A stretch of DNA of 64,000 nucleotides from Maniola hyperantus (GCF_902806685.2 NC_048552.1:12179662-12243661), one strand, 5' to 3'. Shown: positions 23,001-34,818, counted from the first letter of the stretch. Notes: a model not told the origin generated them from the letters alone. Made by a program: numbers and translations.

Positions 23001-26000
23001 CAAAACGATTTTTCTGTGCCATTCTGTCTGGCGCATTGCCAGGCTTGGAAAGCTCTCAACAACGCCATATGATCAGAGTAACTGTCAGCAGCAAATTCTT
23101 TTCGAGCTAAACCACCTTTTTTCCTATTTTCCGGATTCATAGATATTTGGAAGGGCTCTTTATTCGCCAAACTGCATACAATCGTCAAAATCGGGTCTAG
23201 ACATTTCATGACGCATGCGTATAACAACATTTTGCCTAACTTCGGTTCGACGGTGAGATCTAGTAAATGCTGACCGATTTCGGTCAAATCTTCCATAGGG
23301 GTTAAGGCACCGATTGTTTTTAGTAAAGAGACAGCGTTGCGGACGGCCAGAAACGACGGTGGTTCTAAGGCTTTTGACAAGAAGTCTGCGATTGGCGTGT
23401 TTCCAGGAGACAACAATTTCGTGTGAAGGCACAACTCTTGGAGGGGAACTCTTAAAATTTCTGGCACAGAATTTAATGGAAGGGTTTTAAACCGCCGTTT
23501 AGAACACATATGGAAGCAATGCCCAGGTTTCGTCCTCCCCGCTCGCCCCGCCCTCTGTTGACAACAAGCCCTCGAAGTCCAAACACATTGCAGCGAACAA
23601 ACTCCCCCGTTCGACTCATAATACTTTTCTTTAACCTTACACGAGTCGATAACGTAAACTACGTCGTCGATCGTAATCGAAGTCTCGGCTATGTTTGTGG
23701 AAATGATAATTTTTCTAGCGTTGGGTAGAGGGTTGAACACTTTCTTTTGGTCCAAAGTTTGCATGTTGCTGTGTAATGTGAATATTTGGTACTTCATGAC
23801 CGTCATTTCTGTGCAACCTTGAATGTAAGAAAAATTTATTTTTAAAACACAACGGTACAATAACATTGCGATGGCGATTACATATTATACAAAATTACAT
23901 ATTATATATTATTACTTCCTAGAGTTTTGTCTTTGGCTTCATCTGTTCAACCAGGCTAATATTCTAGACGGCTGAACCAATTTTAACAGAACTTTCATAA
24001 GCAGGTAAAAAATGTTTTCAGTGAGAAGTCCAGGCTATTTTTTACCTCAAAATTTTAGTCAGAAGACAAGAAAAAAGAGATAATCACCTTGAATTAAATC
24101 CCTGAGCGTCACAATATCATCATATCCCGGTAAGAAGACCAATATGCTCCCTTTGGGCATATTCAGGTGTATATGCTTCACCAAAGCCAACATCAGATCA
24201 TGGTCTATCAGCTCCTCTGAGACAGCATGGTTATAGACGTCTAGAAGGAAGTTGTCAGCTTGGCCGTCGTCTTCTGTGCTGTTCTTGGTATCCTCTGTGT
24301 GGTGGAAGGAGGCCAGAAGTTTGGCGCACTCGGTGTGCCCGTTCTCGAGTGCGTGGTCGTAGGCTGTTTTGCCGGTTTTGTCTTTGGTGGACGGGTCCGC
24401 GCCTAATAATAAAGGAATGTTTTTTTGAAAAAAAATAGAAGGAGGTACAAGTACTAAGTATTTTTCGGCAAATTTCGTATGCGCAAAATCCCACCCTGAC
24501 GCCGACTAAAACCAAATGTACACCGACGAAATACACACCTTACTGCTTGACGATAAGATTTTGACACAGACTCGTGCTATGTCGCTCATAATTCGCGCGT
24601 ACAAAACATGGCGCTTAGACAAGAATCAATAGCGGACGGACACGCGCTATGATTGGCTGAAATATTTTATAAATAAACATGTATAAATAAGCAATGTGTT
24701 GTAGTCTCGACCCTACAATAGGAAGATCTTCCTCCGAGCGGGTGTCCGACCACTGTATCTTAAAACTTGTAATTTATAATATAGTCTACTGGGATTAAAA
24801 CTTCGTTAGTGTGATTCAGGCTTCATAGTGAACGATTGAAGATACTTGTGATGCCATCTAGTGAGATCGTTGTGAGGAGTCCGTCTTAGTAATTTTCGTA
24901 TCGTTTCTATATGTAACAACGGCCACAAATAAATAGATGTGCTCACCGATGCGCAGGATCTGTTGCGCGGTGTCGGTGAGGCCGCGCGTGGCCGCCGCCA
25001 TGAGCGCGGTTCGGCCGCATCGGGAGTGCGCGCACTCGGCCGGCACTCCTTCTGACAGGAACATATACAGGATCTGACTGAATGAATCCTGCCGACAACA
25101 AATAAGTTATTACTTACTCTTTATACCCATTAGTGAACCCTGAAACCCATAGTAAAAAGACTTAAAACATGGTACAAAAGGAAAAACCAGTCAAGTGTGA
25201 GTCGGACTCGCACACGAAGGATTCCGCACCAACGTATTTTTTAATTTGCATGCATGGCCATTTTGCAACTTTTATTATTTGTTGTGATAATGGAAATAGA
25301 AATACACAGTGAAAGCAATTATCAATCAGGGTGCATGAGGTCCAGCTCGCTGACAGACAGATGGACAGACAAACGGGAAGGATGAACGGACGGACAACAG
25401 TTAGCACCCTTCGGGCATGAATCCCTAAAAACTAACTGATAAACATTTTAACATACAGCTCAAGCCGTTGGGTCTAGAAACTTTGTATGTAGGTTCTCTC
25501 CTCTATAACATAGACTTCTACTATTTTTAACCGACTTCCAAAAAAAAGAAGGTGGTTCTTAATTCGGCCCGGTTTTTTTTCGACTTTTTATTTTATTTTT
25601 ATGTATGTACATCCGATTTTTTCCAGGTTTCTGGACCGATTTGCAAAATATTTTTTTTAATCAGCAGAGGATGTTAAGGTGGTGGTCCCATTTAAATTTC
25701 TGGATCCAACTCCTTAATCCTGATGCTGCAGGGTTACTTCCCGCCTAAGTTATCAAGATTCAGGAAGTGTTCATAGTGAATTAATGTTGTAGGTACCAAG
25801 CAACGACTTTATACTTGAATTCCAAGTCCCAACTCCTCAACCCTGATGAGGTAGGGTACAGCACTCCTAAACTATAGTGATTCAGGAACTGCGGATGATG
25901 CAATATTATTTTTGGTGCCAAGCATAGACTACACCATTGAACTTCGAATGCCAACTCCTCAATGCTGATGCTGCAAGGTACTGAACTCCTAAGCCGTGGG

Positions 26001-29000
26001 GATTCAAAAAATATTGTAACACCACTTCACGTGTATTTTTTACAACAAAGATTTATGATTATGATGCCAGAGCAGGTTATCTAGTATCTTGTATAGTCAT
26101 AAGACTAAAACTTACCAAACTACCCTCATTAAAACATTCATCCAAGAATTCGTCCATATCTGCCTGCAGAGCGGGATCTATTAATTGTGTCTCTTTCTCC
26201 TCCTTGGTACTGCTACTCTCTTTTGGAACTTGCTTCTGACCTGGAATATTATTTTATTTTTGTATAATGATGAGATGGCCTAAAATTGCCCAAGAGTCGT
26301 TGTATAGTGAAAAATACCAAGAGACCTAACTATATAAGTGTAATAAAATAACTTTACAAATAGTACTTTAAAAGACATAGAAATCTAGGAACTAGCGGGG
26401 TTTAAAAATCATTCTAAAAAGAAGCATTTTTATTTCCTGTTATTGTTTACTGCCATTTTATTTACAGCTAGTATATAGTAATAACCCCACGATCTAGGGT
26501 CAAAAATACTATTTATGATTAGTTTACACAGGAAAACCAACCCAAAAGTTTAATTTTATTTTTTTTAAAGAATATTAGCCATATTAAATGACGAATATTC
26601 CCCTTTCCTCTCCAACTAAGCGTCAGGCTCGTACTAGGAGTAGGTACCACAATTGTGCAACGGGCGGGGTTTCGGTTTTCAGTCCACTCCTTTACCGGTT
26701 GAGCTATTGAGGCTCTAAATTGTGACGCATTTTTTTTTTCTGGGGCAAACAATGTATTGGGCAGTGGCCATATCCTTTAAAAGATCTTATCCTTATCCTT
26801 TGTCATAATCTTTGCTTCAAATTCAATCCTCGTCTATTTTTAATTTCTAGATAGCGGAAACGCATTTTTCTTTTTAAATACAAAGTTTACATTTATTTTA
26901 TTTACAATGTTACAAAGAGTGAATACACGATACAATTTAAAAAAAAGACTCAATACGATGATCTCTTACAACACATACTTAAGAACTTATGGATTATGCA
27001 AATTATTGCAAAGTTTCGGGTTGCTGATTACGAAAATCATTTTCATTTTCAATTTAAATCCTTAAACTGCGATATATATATATTTTAAATGCTTATGGAC
27101 ATTATTTTCGAGGTTGTTTAGCGTACCGATTACGACAATGATGTCAATTTTGGATATATATTTAAAAAAAACCTAAATTTTCATTATTATTTTTTAATGA
27201 AATTTTGATTATTTTGCGAAATTTGGGTAGCAATCCGATATTTTTTGTAACCAACCTTCCAAATGTGACCAATAGCTCTGCCCGCTGTTCATTTTGCCCT
27301 TCAGCTCTCGCTCTATGAGCGCCATCTTCTTAGTGCTGTAGTTGGTGATCTTCAGGATGTCTTCCAGATAGTGGCGTTGCACCTCGTGGAGTCGACCCGG
27401 GATCGTCATCACGGGGCAGTTGTTGAAGTATCTGTACGGGGAACAGATAACATTATCTTCTTAATATATAAAAACAAAAGTCCTAATTCACTGACTGACT
27501 CATGAAAACGTCCAGCACAAATTTTTGGATCTAAAAAGCTGAAATTTTGCAAAGAAGTTCCTTTTATAATGCAGACAAATAACAAGGGCGGATCTTTCAA
27601 AAATTCTTACAAAACATGGCGCGTAGACAACAACCAATAGCGGATGGACGCGCGCTATGATTGGCTGGGATATTTTCGCGCCATTCAAAAATAAGATTTC
27701 CGCGCGTACATCGGCGTAACATATATAAAAGTGGTAGCACTGTACCAACGTTCACATTTTTCTCACTGTTCTGTGGTATACTTTGCCTGTAGAATACAGT
27801 GCGACAAGGCTCTCCTGGCACTTGAATGACATTGACAGGGTGGCGCTGTTGGAGAACAAAGGCTAAGAATATTTTGGAATATTCAAACAAGAACAAAGGG
27901 GACACTTGACGGCAACGTTAGTTCCGGTTTTCGTCACGCGCCAAAATAGCCTTGTCGCACTGTAACTGTGAGGCTCAGGGGTAGAACCCAGAGCCGTAAA
28001 ACCAATTAAAAAAAATTAACTGCTCACCTGGAGAATATCTGCGTGTCCATGGTAGCGGACATGAGCACCAGCTTGAGGTCCTTGAGGCGCGCCAGGGCGT
28101 CGCGCAGCGCGATGAGCAGGAAGTCGCTGAACTTGTCTCTCTCATGCACTTCGTCCACAAATATGTGAGTCACTCCTTTAGGAAAGTCAAAAGAAATGAA
28201 AATCACACTCGAAGGGTTCCGTACCATCGTACAGGAAATTACACTTTGTAATTTTATTTTGTGATGTCACCACAAATTCACGGTTTTCGGATTTATTCCT
28301 TTACTTGTGTTATAAGATTTATAGCTACTTACCTGTCAAATTTTATGATTCTAGGAATGGTAAGTAGCCTATAGGTTTTGATTCCCTTGATGGGTCTTGA
28401 AAGACATACATGCAAAAAATTGATCCTATAAAGGTTCCTTTTTTTCTTTTGAGGTACAGAACCCTAAAAATCACATCATTGTATTACCCTTACTGCACAA
28501 TTGCCCCGTCTAGAAGATGGCTTAATAATAGTTAATACTTAATACAGACCTCGAATGGATTTTTTTTCAGGCGTTGCCTGAAAAAAAATCTAGGTAGTGT
28601 ACCCACATACACTACTACAGCATTACGCTGAGGCCATTCCCCTATTTGGGACAGTTTTGCGCCACAGACACACATTCGGGTTTATGCCGATGCGTGTCTG
28701 TACGATGGTTATGATTATGGGTTTACAACCCAGGTATCTTTAAAACAAGAGTGAATAGGCATCTTCTAGGTAAACGCGACCCATCTTAGGCCACATCATC
28801 ACTTTTCATCAGGTGTGATTGTGGTCAAGGGTATAATGAATTTAAAAAAAATGCCAGACAAGATTAATTTTTACTGTATTATTAATTTTTGTGTTTTGTA
28901 TAACTGTAAACTGTGCGCTATGGTCCCAAATAAAAGATTATTATTATTATTATTAGTTGCCTGTGAGCGCGGTGTCGCCGGCCATGAGGGTCCGCAGCAG

Positions 29001-32000
29001 CACTCCGTTGGTGCAGTAGGTGAGAACGGTGCGCGGACTGACGCGCGACTCGAGGCGGATCTGGTACCCGATGGACTGGCCTATCTTCTCCATTCGCTCA
29101 TAGGCTACCTGCAAATTATTTTACGTCATATTTTTCACTAGCGAGGACTGAACAAATTTCAAAACCCTATTTCACCCTTTTGAGTAGAATTTTCAAAAAT
29201 CCTTTATTAGCGGATGCCTACGTCATAATAGCTATCTGCAGGCCAAATTTCAGCCCGATCCGTCCAATAGTTTGAGCTGTGCGTTGATAGATCAGTCAGT
29301 CAGTCACCCTTTCCTTGTATATATTTAGATTCATCCGTGTCCCACAGAGCTAGATATTATCACTAACTAGCTGATGTCCAAGAATTAATGTGCATGGATT
29401 TAGATTTTCAAAAATCCTGTTTTTTCCAGGACAAAATGTAACCTATGTCACTCTCCAGGTCTTTTACTATATCTATGCAAAAAATCATATCGATCCGTTG
29501 CTCTGTTGCGGTGTGGCCTCTGTTTAGGGTTCTGTTCCTCAAAAGGAAAAAAAGGAACCCTTATAGGATCACTTCATTGTCTGTCTGTCTGTCTGTCCGT
29601 CTTGTTTGTCGACAAACCTATATCTATATCTAGTTATTTCCTTACCCGTTCCGCAACAGAGACAGCAGAGATCCTCCGCGGCTGAGTGCAGTATATCCGC
29701 GCCGGTTGCTTGTGCTCATGACAGTGGTCCAGTATCAGCTGCGGCATCTGAGTGGTCTTGCCGCACCCCGTCGCCCCCGCTACTATTATCACCTAAAAGT
29801 TTGCTTGTTATGAGACCAGCCACAAAGCTATTAGGTATCTCACAGATACTTTTAAACCATCATCATCATTATTTTATTTTATTTTATTCGTTTTTTGCAA
29901 TCAACAGCGATATCAATACTTATAATAAAACTGTAACAGGTCCAATTCTGTACATTGAAGATATTTTGAAATTTTTTTTTCGAGGGCACTCTATAATCGA
30001 TACTGAACCCAAAACTGTAATTTTTTTCATTTTTGTCTGTCTGTCTGTCTGTCTCTCGGTCTGTCTGTCTGTCTGTCTGTATCACGGCCGCGCATCACGC
30101 TGAAACTACTGAATGGATTCCAATATACAATAAAATTTTACTTAATAACAGACTGAAAATAAGGCCAAATAGGATTACAATTTTTTACAGATTACTTAAA
30201 TAGATATTAATTATAAATTTATAACAGTACGTTTGATAATTTAAACAAGCTTTACAATAATATAATAATATGAAAATATAAAAGTCAATTAACTAGTAAA
30301 AATACCTAGTAGGTGATTCACAACATATGTATGTGTGTGTGTATGTGTGTGTGTGTATGTGTGAGTGTATGTGTGTGTGTGGGTGTGTGTTTGTGTGTGG
30401 AAGAGAGAGTTTGCGTGAGTGCGTGCTTGTTGGTTATGATAATATGCGGATTTATGTACTTTTATATATACTAGTATAATTATTATCAGTTACATATTAT
30501 TATTTTTCCGATGCAGTTTAATTATTTCCTTTTTTAATTGCATTTTGGACAGGTGAAAAAGGTCGAAGTCAGAGTAAATTTTATTATAGGTTCGCGCCAG
30601 GCGTAAAATTATCAACCGATAGACATCCACTGCTGGACATAGGTCTCTTGTAGGGATTTCCACATGCCACAGTCTTGCACTGCCAGAATCCAGCTGCTCC
30701 TTGCGACTCATTTGATGTGGTCTGTCCATCTAGTGGAGGGTCTTTCAACATCGCCACTCTGGCACCTTGGGCCAAATCTATCGCCTTTTTGAACTATGTG
30801 GCCTGCCCATTGCCACTTCAGCTTCGCAATCCGTATCTTTTAAATATTGTCTTAAGGATTGGTATTTTTTACACACAATGGAACAGGTTTTGTTTTTGAG
30901 AATATTTTTTAAAGCTGCAATAAATTTAGGCCAGGGCAAAGATATTTTACAACTCAAGGTAGTAAAAGCTCATGCATTTGTAACTTAAAAAGTAAATTTG
31001 TACGCTAAGTAAAAAGGCCATTCTGAATGAGTGCCGTGATTCAAAAGCACTGGAAAAGTTTATTTGAATAAAAAAAAAATATTTTTATAAGTTATTCATA
31101 GTTACACACCTGGTTGTGTAGGACAGCATTGATGAGGTCCTGTCTCTGTTCATACACCGGCAACTTCTCTCTGAACTTCAGTAGATCTGGGTTGTATGAT
31201 GTGTTTGGGACCTGAAATCAAATAAACTTCATCATCATCATCAGCCTGTGGACGTCCACTGTTGGACATAGGCCTTCCCTAAAGAGCGCCACTACACCCG
31301 ATCCTCAGCTTTCCTTATCCAGCCTCTTTATATTGTCGGTCCATCGTGCTGCAGGGCGTCCCACACTACGCTTGCTTAAACGCGGTCAGTCAGTCAGTCA
31401 CCTTTTCCTTTTATATATTTAGATGTACCTGTGGCACACCATTGTTCAGCTGTCCCAGTGTCTTGTGAGCCAACTGTGGGCTCCTCTCTTTTTCGGGACA
31501 GCTGCTCAAGTCATCCTTCTCCTTGCTAGTGATGGGATATGCATTGAAAAGCTCTCCAATGCTGCAGCGCATGTTGCTATCCAAAATGAGTTTAGCATCA
31601 TTCTGGATTATTGTGGAGCCAAGACGTTTGTATATTGTTAGGTAGCGGTTCACACCTGAGAAAATACAAAACATAATAAAGTCATTTTGAGCCTCGATAG
31701 CTCAACGGTTAAAGGAGCAGACTGGAATCCAAAAGGTCACCGGTTCAAACCCCACCTGTAGCACTATTGTCATACCTACTCCTAGCACAAGCTTAAAGCT
31801 TGGTTGGAGGGAAAAGGGGAATATTAGTCATCATGATAAACTTGGCTAATATACTTAAAAAAACATAGTGTCGCTACCTAATTACAATAACCATATAAAT
31901 AATACAGTTTACTATTTTATTCTTTGAATAGAAAATATTTATTTAACAAACATAGTAAAAAATAATAGAATAAAAGCAAACTAATAAGTGTGCCTGCAAG

Positions 32001-32766
32001 AGTAGCGACACTATGTTAGTGAACAGACTACTGTATTATCTTTATCCTACGGGTAGTCATCATCATGATCAACCCACCACTGGCTCATTACAGAGCATGG
32101 GCCTCCTCTCTGCTTGAGAAAGGGTTTGGCCATAGTCCATTACACTGGCCAATTGCAGATTGGCAGACTACAGAAACCTTTGAAAACATTGTGGAGAAAT
32201 CAGGATATCTACAATTTCTTCATTTAAACGGAGGAACTGACTGACTGATATATCGATATATAGATCAAATAACTGGATCTAGAAATTAGTGATTTTGTAT
32301 GTAGGTTTTTTTTTTGAAACAGACCCCACTTAAGGATCTTTAGAAATGCCACCCAAGTCAAGCCAGTATGGTTTAACTAGTAACAAACAATGCCTTTAAA
32401 CTTATAAAGGCACTTTTGTACTAATTTCTACTGCCCTATTTGCCTTTGGAACAGCATGTAATACGTATGTGTACCAATTACTATAAAAAGTAAATCACAT
32501 ATAGTTAAAATAAATAAGGTAATGGTATAAGGAATCAGATGTTTTTATTTACCTTTCCCGCGCGATTTAGACTTCAGTCCCAACTTTGCCACCGTCTCGT
32601 GGATGAAACCTCGCTCTTGAGCCGACAAGAAAGTCGGGAATTTGAGTTCTGTCTCATTTTCATCACTCAAAAACTTCTCGAGCTGGATCTTCAAAGCAAT
32701 GCTCACGGACTCCGCGATTGGAAAGTGTTTATTGCCTATATTACGCTTGCCCTTCTTAGAACTCAT
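20042..32766 (-). CDS. Ythdc2: YTHDC2-type R3H / DExH-box / ankyrin RNA helicase with degenerate YTH region
   Basis: Coding exons in gene order: 32766-32553, 31655-31429, 31211-31110, 29792-29646, 29108-28961, 28175-28028, 27431-27256, 26240-26116, 25088-24947, 24402-24088, 23817-21824, 21086-20956, 20240-20042. The 4068 nt encode 1355 aa (human YTHDC2 1430). Domains: R3H about 12-75, Walker A GATGCGKT (K193), DEVH 287-290, SAT near 320, two ankyrin repeats about 430-510 inserted between the RecA lobes, motif VI QRAGRAGR near 670, HA2/OB about 740-1010, YTH-like about 1208-1325, then an HP/HQ-rich tail. Family role: 3'-5' RNA helicase for germline mRNA control, related to fly bgcn. The helicase motifs look active. 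The YTH-like part has no tryptophan. The exon 5 donor is GC. The exon 11 start could instead be 23808. Confidence 0.93.
20283..20598. repeat. Two family A ends, head to head
   Basis: A forward 5' piece (20283-20420) meets a reverse 5' piece (20440-20598). 'cctatagggtacttcccgtt' and 'ttccttttgaggtacggaac' mark the two, forming a loose palindrome in the last YTHDC2 intron. Confidence 0.65.
20685..20880 (+). repeat. Family B repeat
   Basis: 'tgatgcccgcgag' to 'actttcgcatttataatatt', lightly damaged at its 5' end. Confidence 0.7.
21140..21375 (+). mobile_element. Non-LTR 3' end (family O)
   Basis: One frame ends the reverse-transcriptase protein (SFFPRTCKLWNQLP, NKFLKG) and is followed by 'catgggcggcggtaatcact' and 'gacccgcctgctcgtttgc'. 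Related 3' ends: 61240-61375, 62455-62770 and 62885-63005, all reverse. Confidence 0.7.
21570..21665 (-). repeat. Non-LTR (family P) fragment, reverse
   Basis: 'gggacctatgtccagcagtg' with 'gacgtctatcgat' is the reverse of the 'ctgctggacataggtctc' motif at 30605. Confidence 0.6.
24598..24675. repeat. Repeat fragment shared with 27606-27700
   Basis: 'tacaaaacatggcgcttaga' and 'gcgctatgattggctg' occur here and, slightly changed, at 27608-27672. Family unknown. Confidence 0.5.
25175..25425 (-). repeat. Diverged family A copy, reverse
   Basis: 'ccagtcaagtgtgagtcgga' and 'gacggacaacagttagcac' keep the outline of family A with an altered middle. Confidence 0.5.
25525..26010. repeat. Repeat beginning 'aaccgacttcc' with internal ~100-bp periodicity
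   Basis: It starts 'taaccgacttccaaaaaaaa'. 'aactccttaatcctgatgct', 'aactcctcaaccctgatgag' and 'aactcctcaatgctgatgct' then recur at roughly 120-bp spacing (25709, 25831, 25952). This is a familiar moth repeat type; the class is unknown to me. Confidence 0.55.
26555..26722 (-). repeat. tRNA-derived SINE, family F (reverse)
   Basis: 'aatattcccctttcctctcc' to 'gagctattgaggctctaa'. The box-B-like part is partly deleted compared with 8478-8662. Confidence 0.7.
27796..27966. mobile_element. MITE, family J (second copy)
   Basis: 'acagtgcgacaaggctctcc' and 'atagccttgtcgcactgtaa' are the inverted ends; about 90% like 15239-15404 by eye. Confidence 0.8.
28205..28470 (-). repeat. Family A copy, 3' part lost, reverse
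   Basis: 'gtgatgtcaccacaaattca', 'tgattctaggaatggtaag' and 'cttttgaggtacagaaccc' mark it. It starts 30 bp from YTHDC2 exon 6. Confidence 0.65.
28720..28957 (+). mobile_element. Non-LTR 3' end with (TTA)n tail touching the YTHDC2 exon 5 donor
   Basis: 'ggtatctttaaaacaagagt' with 'gaataggcatcttctagg' encodes FKTRVNRHLLG, a typical end of an insect LINE protein. The 3' UTR ends 'taaaagattattattatta'. The tail stops four to five bases from the GC donor of YTHDC2 exon 5 (28961), on the opposite strand. Confidence 0.65.
29160..29335 (+). repeat. Family C repeat, 5'-truncated
   Basis: 'ccctatttcacccttttgag', 'agcggatgcctacgtcataa' and the (CAGT)n end. Confidence 0.7.
29370..29625 (+). repeat. Family B fragment followed by a family A 5' piece
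   Basis: 29370-29515 resembles family B ('aacctatgtcactctccag'). 29523-29625 is the 5' end of family A with (TCTG)n. Confidence 0.6.
30030..30082. repeat. (GTCT)n microsatellite
   Basis: Interrupted run of TCTG/TCTC units inside YTHDC2 intron 3. Confidence 0.85.
30327..30402. repeat. (TG)n-rich microsatellite
   Basis: Impure TG run with TATG and TGTGAG variants. Confidence 0.9.
30605..30800 (+). repeat. Non-LTR (family P) fragment
   Basis: 'atccactgctggacataggt' and 'gtggtctgtccatctagtgg' are standard RTE/LINE remnants in moths. A family E tail follows at 31000-31080. Confidence 0.6.
31228..31385 (+). repeat. Non-LTR (family P) fragment, second copy
   Basis: 'cgtccactgttggacatagg' through 'ccatcgtgctgcagggcgtc'. 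It is followed by a 40-bp family C end (31385-31424) that runs into the donor of YTHDC2 exon 2. Confidence 0.65.
31687..31862 (+). repeat. tRNA-derived SINE, family F (forward)
   Basis: Box-A-like 'atagctcaacggtta' and box-B-like 'ggttcaaaccccacc' are 40 bp apart. The body runs to 'ggggaatattagtcatc'. Not a working tRNA: the acceptor stem does not pair. Confidence 0.75.
32056..32200 (+). repeat. Family D repeat, 3'-truncated
   Basis: 'catgatcaacccaccactgg' to 'gaaaacattgtggagaa'. Confidence 0.7.
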
Positions 32767-33468
32767 TTCAAACGAATGAAAATTTAACTAATAAAAAGAA
32801 CAATGAATTGTTTTACCTACTTTTAACATTGGGCTTTTACCGTGCTTTTAATTATAAAATAAGAGTTATTATGATTACCCCAACAAAATCACGACCAACG
32901 ACAATCAAAAATTCCCCACTCCGTACATCCGGAGATAGATAAAAAGTTTTATACTCAGAATAAATACTTTTAGAAGTAGCCCACATTGGTCTTGCTCTTG
33001 GGTTTGTGCTTTTATTTCTGGTCGGTGGGTTTGTGTCATAGAGTAAAGTAATATAGTCAAAGTAATATAGGGTTTGTGTCATAGAGTAAAGTAATATAGT
33101 ATAGTTATAGGTTTTTGTCTGTGGTTTGTGTGGTCTGTGGGTTTGTGTTTGATTTGGTGTTTCCCTTAAATGAATTATATACTATCTCTATGGTGTTTCC
33201 AGTGTATGACTTTACTCTATGATTTGGTGTTTGGTGGTGGTGGTGTTTGAGACGAAAAGCTCATTACATAGATTATCTACTATATACTAATTAGTTGCAC
33301 CCATAGGTTGCACCAGTTGCACGTGTAAATTTTTCTATTTTCTAACTTATACCAATTTTTTTTTACTATAAACAGCAATATCCCAATAACTGATAACACA
33401 ATAATTAAACAAATTGTGCTTCTAAAGATAAAGAATAACATTTGTTCAGTTTCATGTGAGGTTACACA
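32767..33468. promoter_or_regulatory. Shared upstream region of YTHDC2 and NOB1
   Basis: 702 bp separate the two divergent start codons. A tandem and inverted motif 'catagagtaaagtaatata' recurs at 33037 and 33077 and returns inverted near 33206 ('gactttactctatga'). This suggests a degenerate MITE at about 33035-33225. No defended core promoter motif. Confidence 0.45.
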
Positions 33469-34812
33469 ATGTCTAAGAAAATTAAACACTTGGTCGTGGA
33501 TACGACTGCGTTCATCCGAGCAGCCAATTTGCAGGACATCGCAGAATCTGTATACACAGTACAAGAGGTTGTCGAAGAGATAACCAACGACAGACAAAGG
33601 AGGAAACTCGTAGTGCTACCGTACGACTTGAAAATCAAGGATGTATTCACAGAAAACATCAAATTCGTTAGTGAGTTCGCGAAGAAAACTGGTGACTATA
33701 CCAGCCTTTCTGCTACGGATATTAAGGTTATGGCTCTAACATATCAACTTGAAAAGGAGATTGTCGGCGCTGGACACCTTAAAACCGAACCAATGATACA
33801 AAAGACTATTAAAGTTACTGGGCTACCTGGTTTCAATTCTGATACAGATAAAAATACTCCAGTATCTGAAAAATTTGATGAAAACGAACTTGCTTCCCCT
33901 GAATTTAATGAAACAAACCATATTCTACCTATTTCAAATAATAAAAATGAAGAAAGATTAACTCCGAACCCAGCAGAAATAGATACAAATAAAATAGCTG
34001 ACTTCCGAGTTGAAGATGGAAGAAATGTTGAAATTACTGTCAAAGATGGTGAAGAAAGTGATGATGACAGCAAACTAGCAGAGGAAATAGCCGATCAAAT
34101 AAAAAATATGGATTTGAGAGATGAGAAAGAAGTTGATGACTGCATTGTTAAGGTTTCTGATGATGACGATGATGAGTCAGAAAGTGAGGAATCTGATAGT
34201 GATAATGGTGAGTGGATTACACCTAACAACTTTAAAGAGAAGAAGAAAGAACTAGGAGATGGAGAATTTGAGGACAGAAATGTAGATGTAGCGTGCATAA
34301 CCTCCGATTTCGCCATGCAGAACGTTCTGAAACAAATTGGGTTATACGTAACATCTATAGATGGGAGGGTCATTAGACATTTACGGACATTCATTTTTCG
34401 TTGCACCACTTGCTTTAAAACAACGAGCATTATGACAAAACTGTTCTGCCCGAAATGTGGACATGCAACTTTAAAAAAGGTTTCTGTAAGTGTTGATGAG
34501 CATGGTAATCAACATATACATATAAATGGTAAAAAACCCTTAACAGCTAGAGGCAAAAAGTTTAGTTTGCCCACACCTAAAGGAGGCCAGCATTTTCAGT
34601 ACCCTATATTAACAGAGGACCAGCATATTCATAAGAGGTTTGCAACAAAAATGGCTCGAAGCAAAACCAATGCTTTAGACCCCGACTACACCGCTGGCTT
34701 CTCTCCGTTTGTCATGAAAGATGTAAACTCCAAATCTGCAGTTCTAGGAGTGAGGGCGGACAAACAAGACGTTAAATACTGGATGAAACATTACTCTAAA
34801 GGAAAGAAATGA
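33469..34812 (+). CDS. Nob1: NOB1, 18S rRNA 3'-end endonuclease (PIN domain and zinc ribbon)
   Basis: A single exon of 447 codons. The PIN domain opens KHLVVDTTAFI with the metal-binding D11, followed by VQEVVEEI and TDIKVMALTYQLE, where the further PIN acidic residues lie. A long acidic, low-complexity linker occupies about 110-255. The zinc ribbon has C312, C315, C327 and C330 (CTTC and CPKCGH). The C-terminus contains LPTPKGGQH and the basic 'ARSKTNALDPDYTAGFSPF' stretch typical of NOB1. NOB1 cuts the 20S pre-rRNA at site D in cytoplasmic pre-40S particles. Length is usual for the family. It starts head to head with YTHDC2 and ends convergent to the ARB2A gene. The first poly(A) hexamer begins directly after the stop codon. 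Confidence 0.96.
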   Translation: MSKKIKHLVVDTTAFIRAANLQDIAESVYTVQEVVEEITNDRQRRKLVVLPYDLKIKDVFTENIKFVSEFAKKTGDYTSLSATDIKVMALTYQLEKEIVGAGHLKTEPMIQKTIKVTGLPGFNSDTDKNTPVSEKFDENELASPEFNETNHILPISNNKNEERLTPNPAEIDTNKIADFRVEDGRNVEITVKDGEESDDDSKLAEEIADQIKNMDLRDEKEVDDCIVKVSDDDDDESESEESDSDNGEWITPNNFKEKKKELGDGEFEDRNVDVACITSDFAMQNVLKQIGLYVTSIDGRVIRHLRTFIFRCTTCFKTTSIMTKLFCPKCGHATLKKVSVSVDEHGNQHIHINGKKPLTARGKKFSLPTPKGGQHFQYPILTEDQHIHKRFATKMARSKTNALDPDYTAGFSPFVMKDVNSKSAVLGVRADKQDVKYWMKHYSKGKK

Positions 34813-34818
34813 AATAAA
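34813..34818 (+). terminator. Poly(A) hexamer adjoining the NOB1 stop codon
   Basis: The stop TGA at 34810-34812 is followed at once by AATAAA. If used, the 3' UTR would be only some 20 nt long. A T-rich stretch follows at 34838-34850. Confidence 0.45.

Noticed and set aside
29606..30103. 165-codon plus-strand frame
   Set aside because: Antisense to YTHDC2 exon 4 and then microsatellite; no independent evidence.
31687..31762. tRNA gene
   Set aside because: Boxes A and B are recognisable but the acceptor stem does not pair and the sequence continues into a dispersed SINE body.
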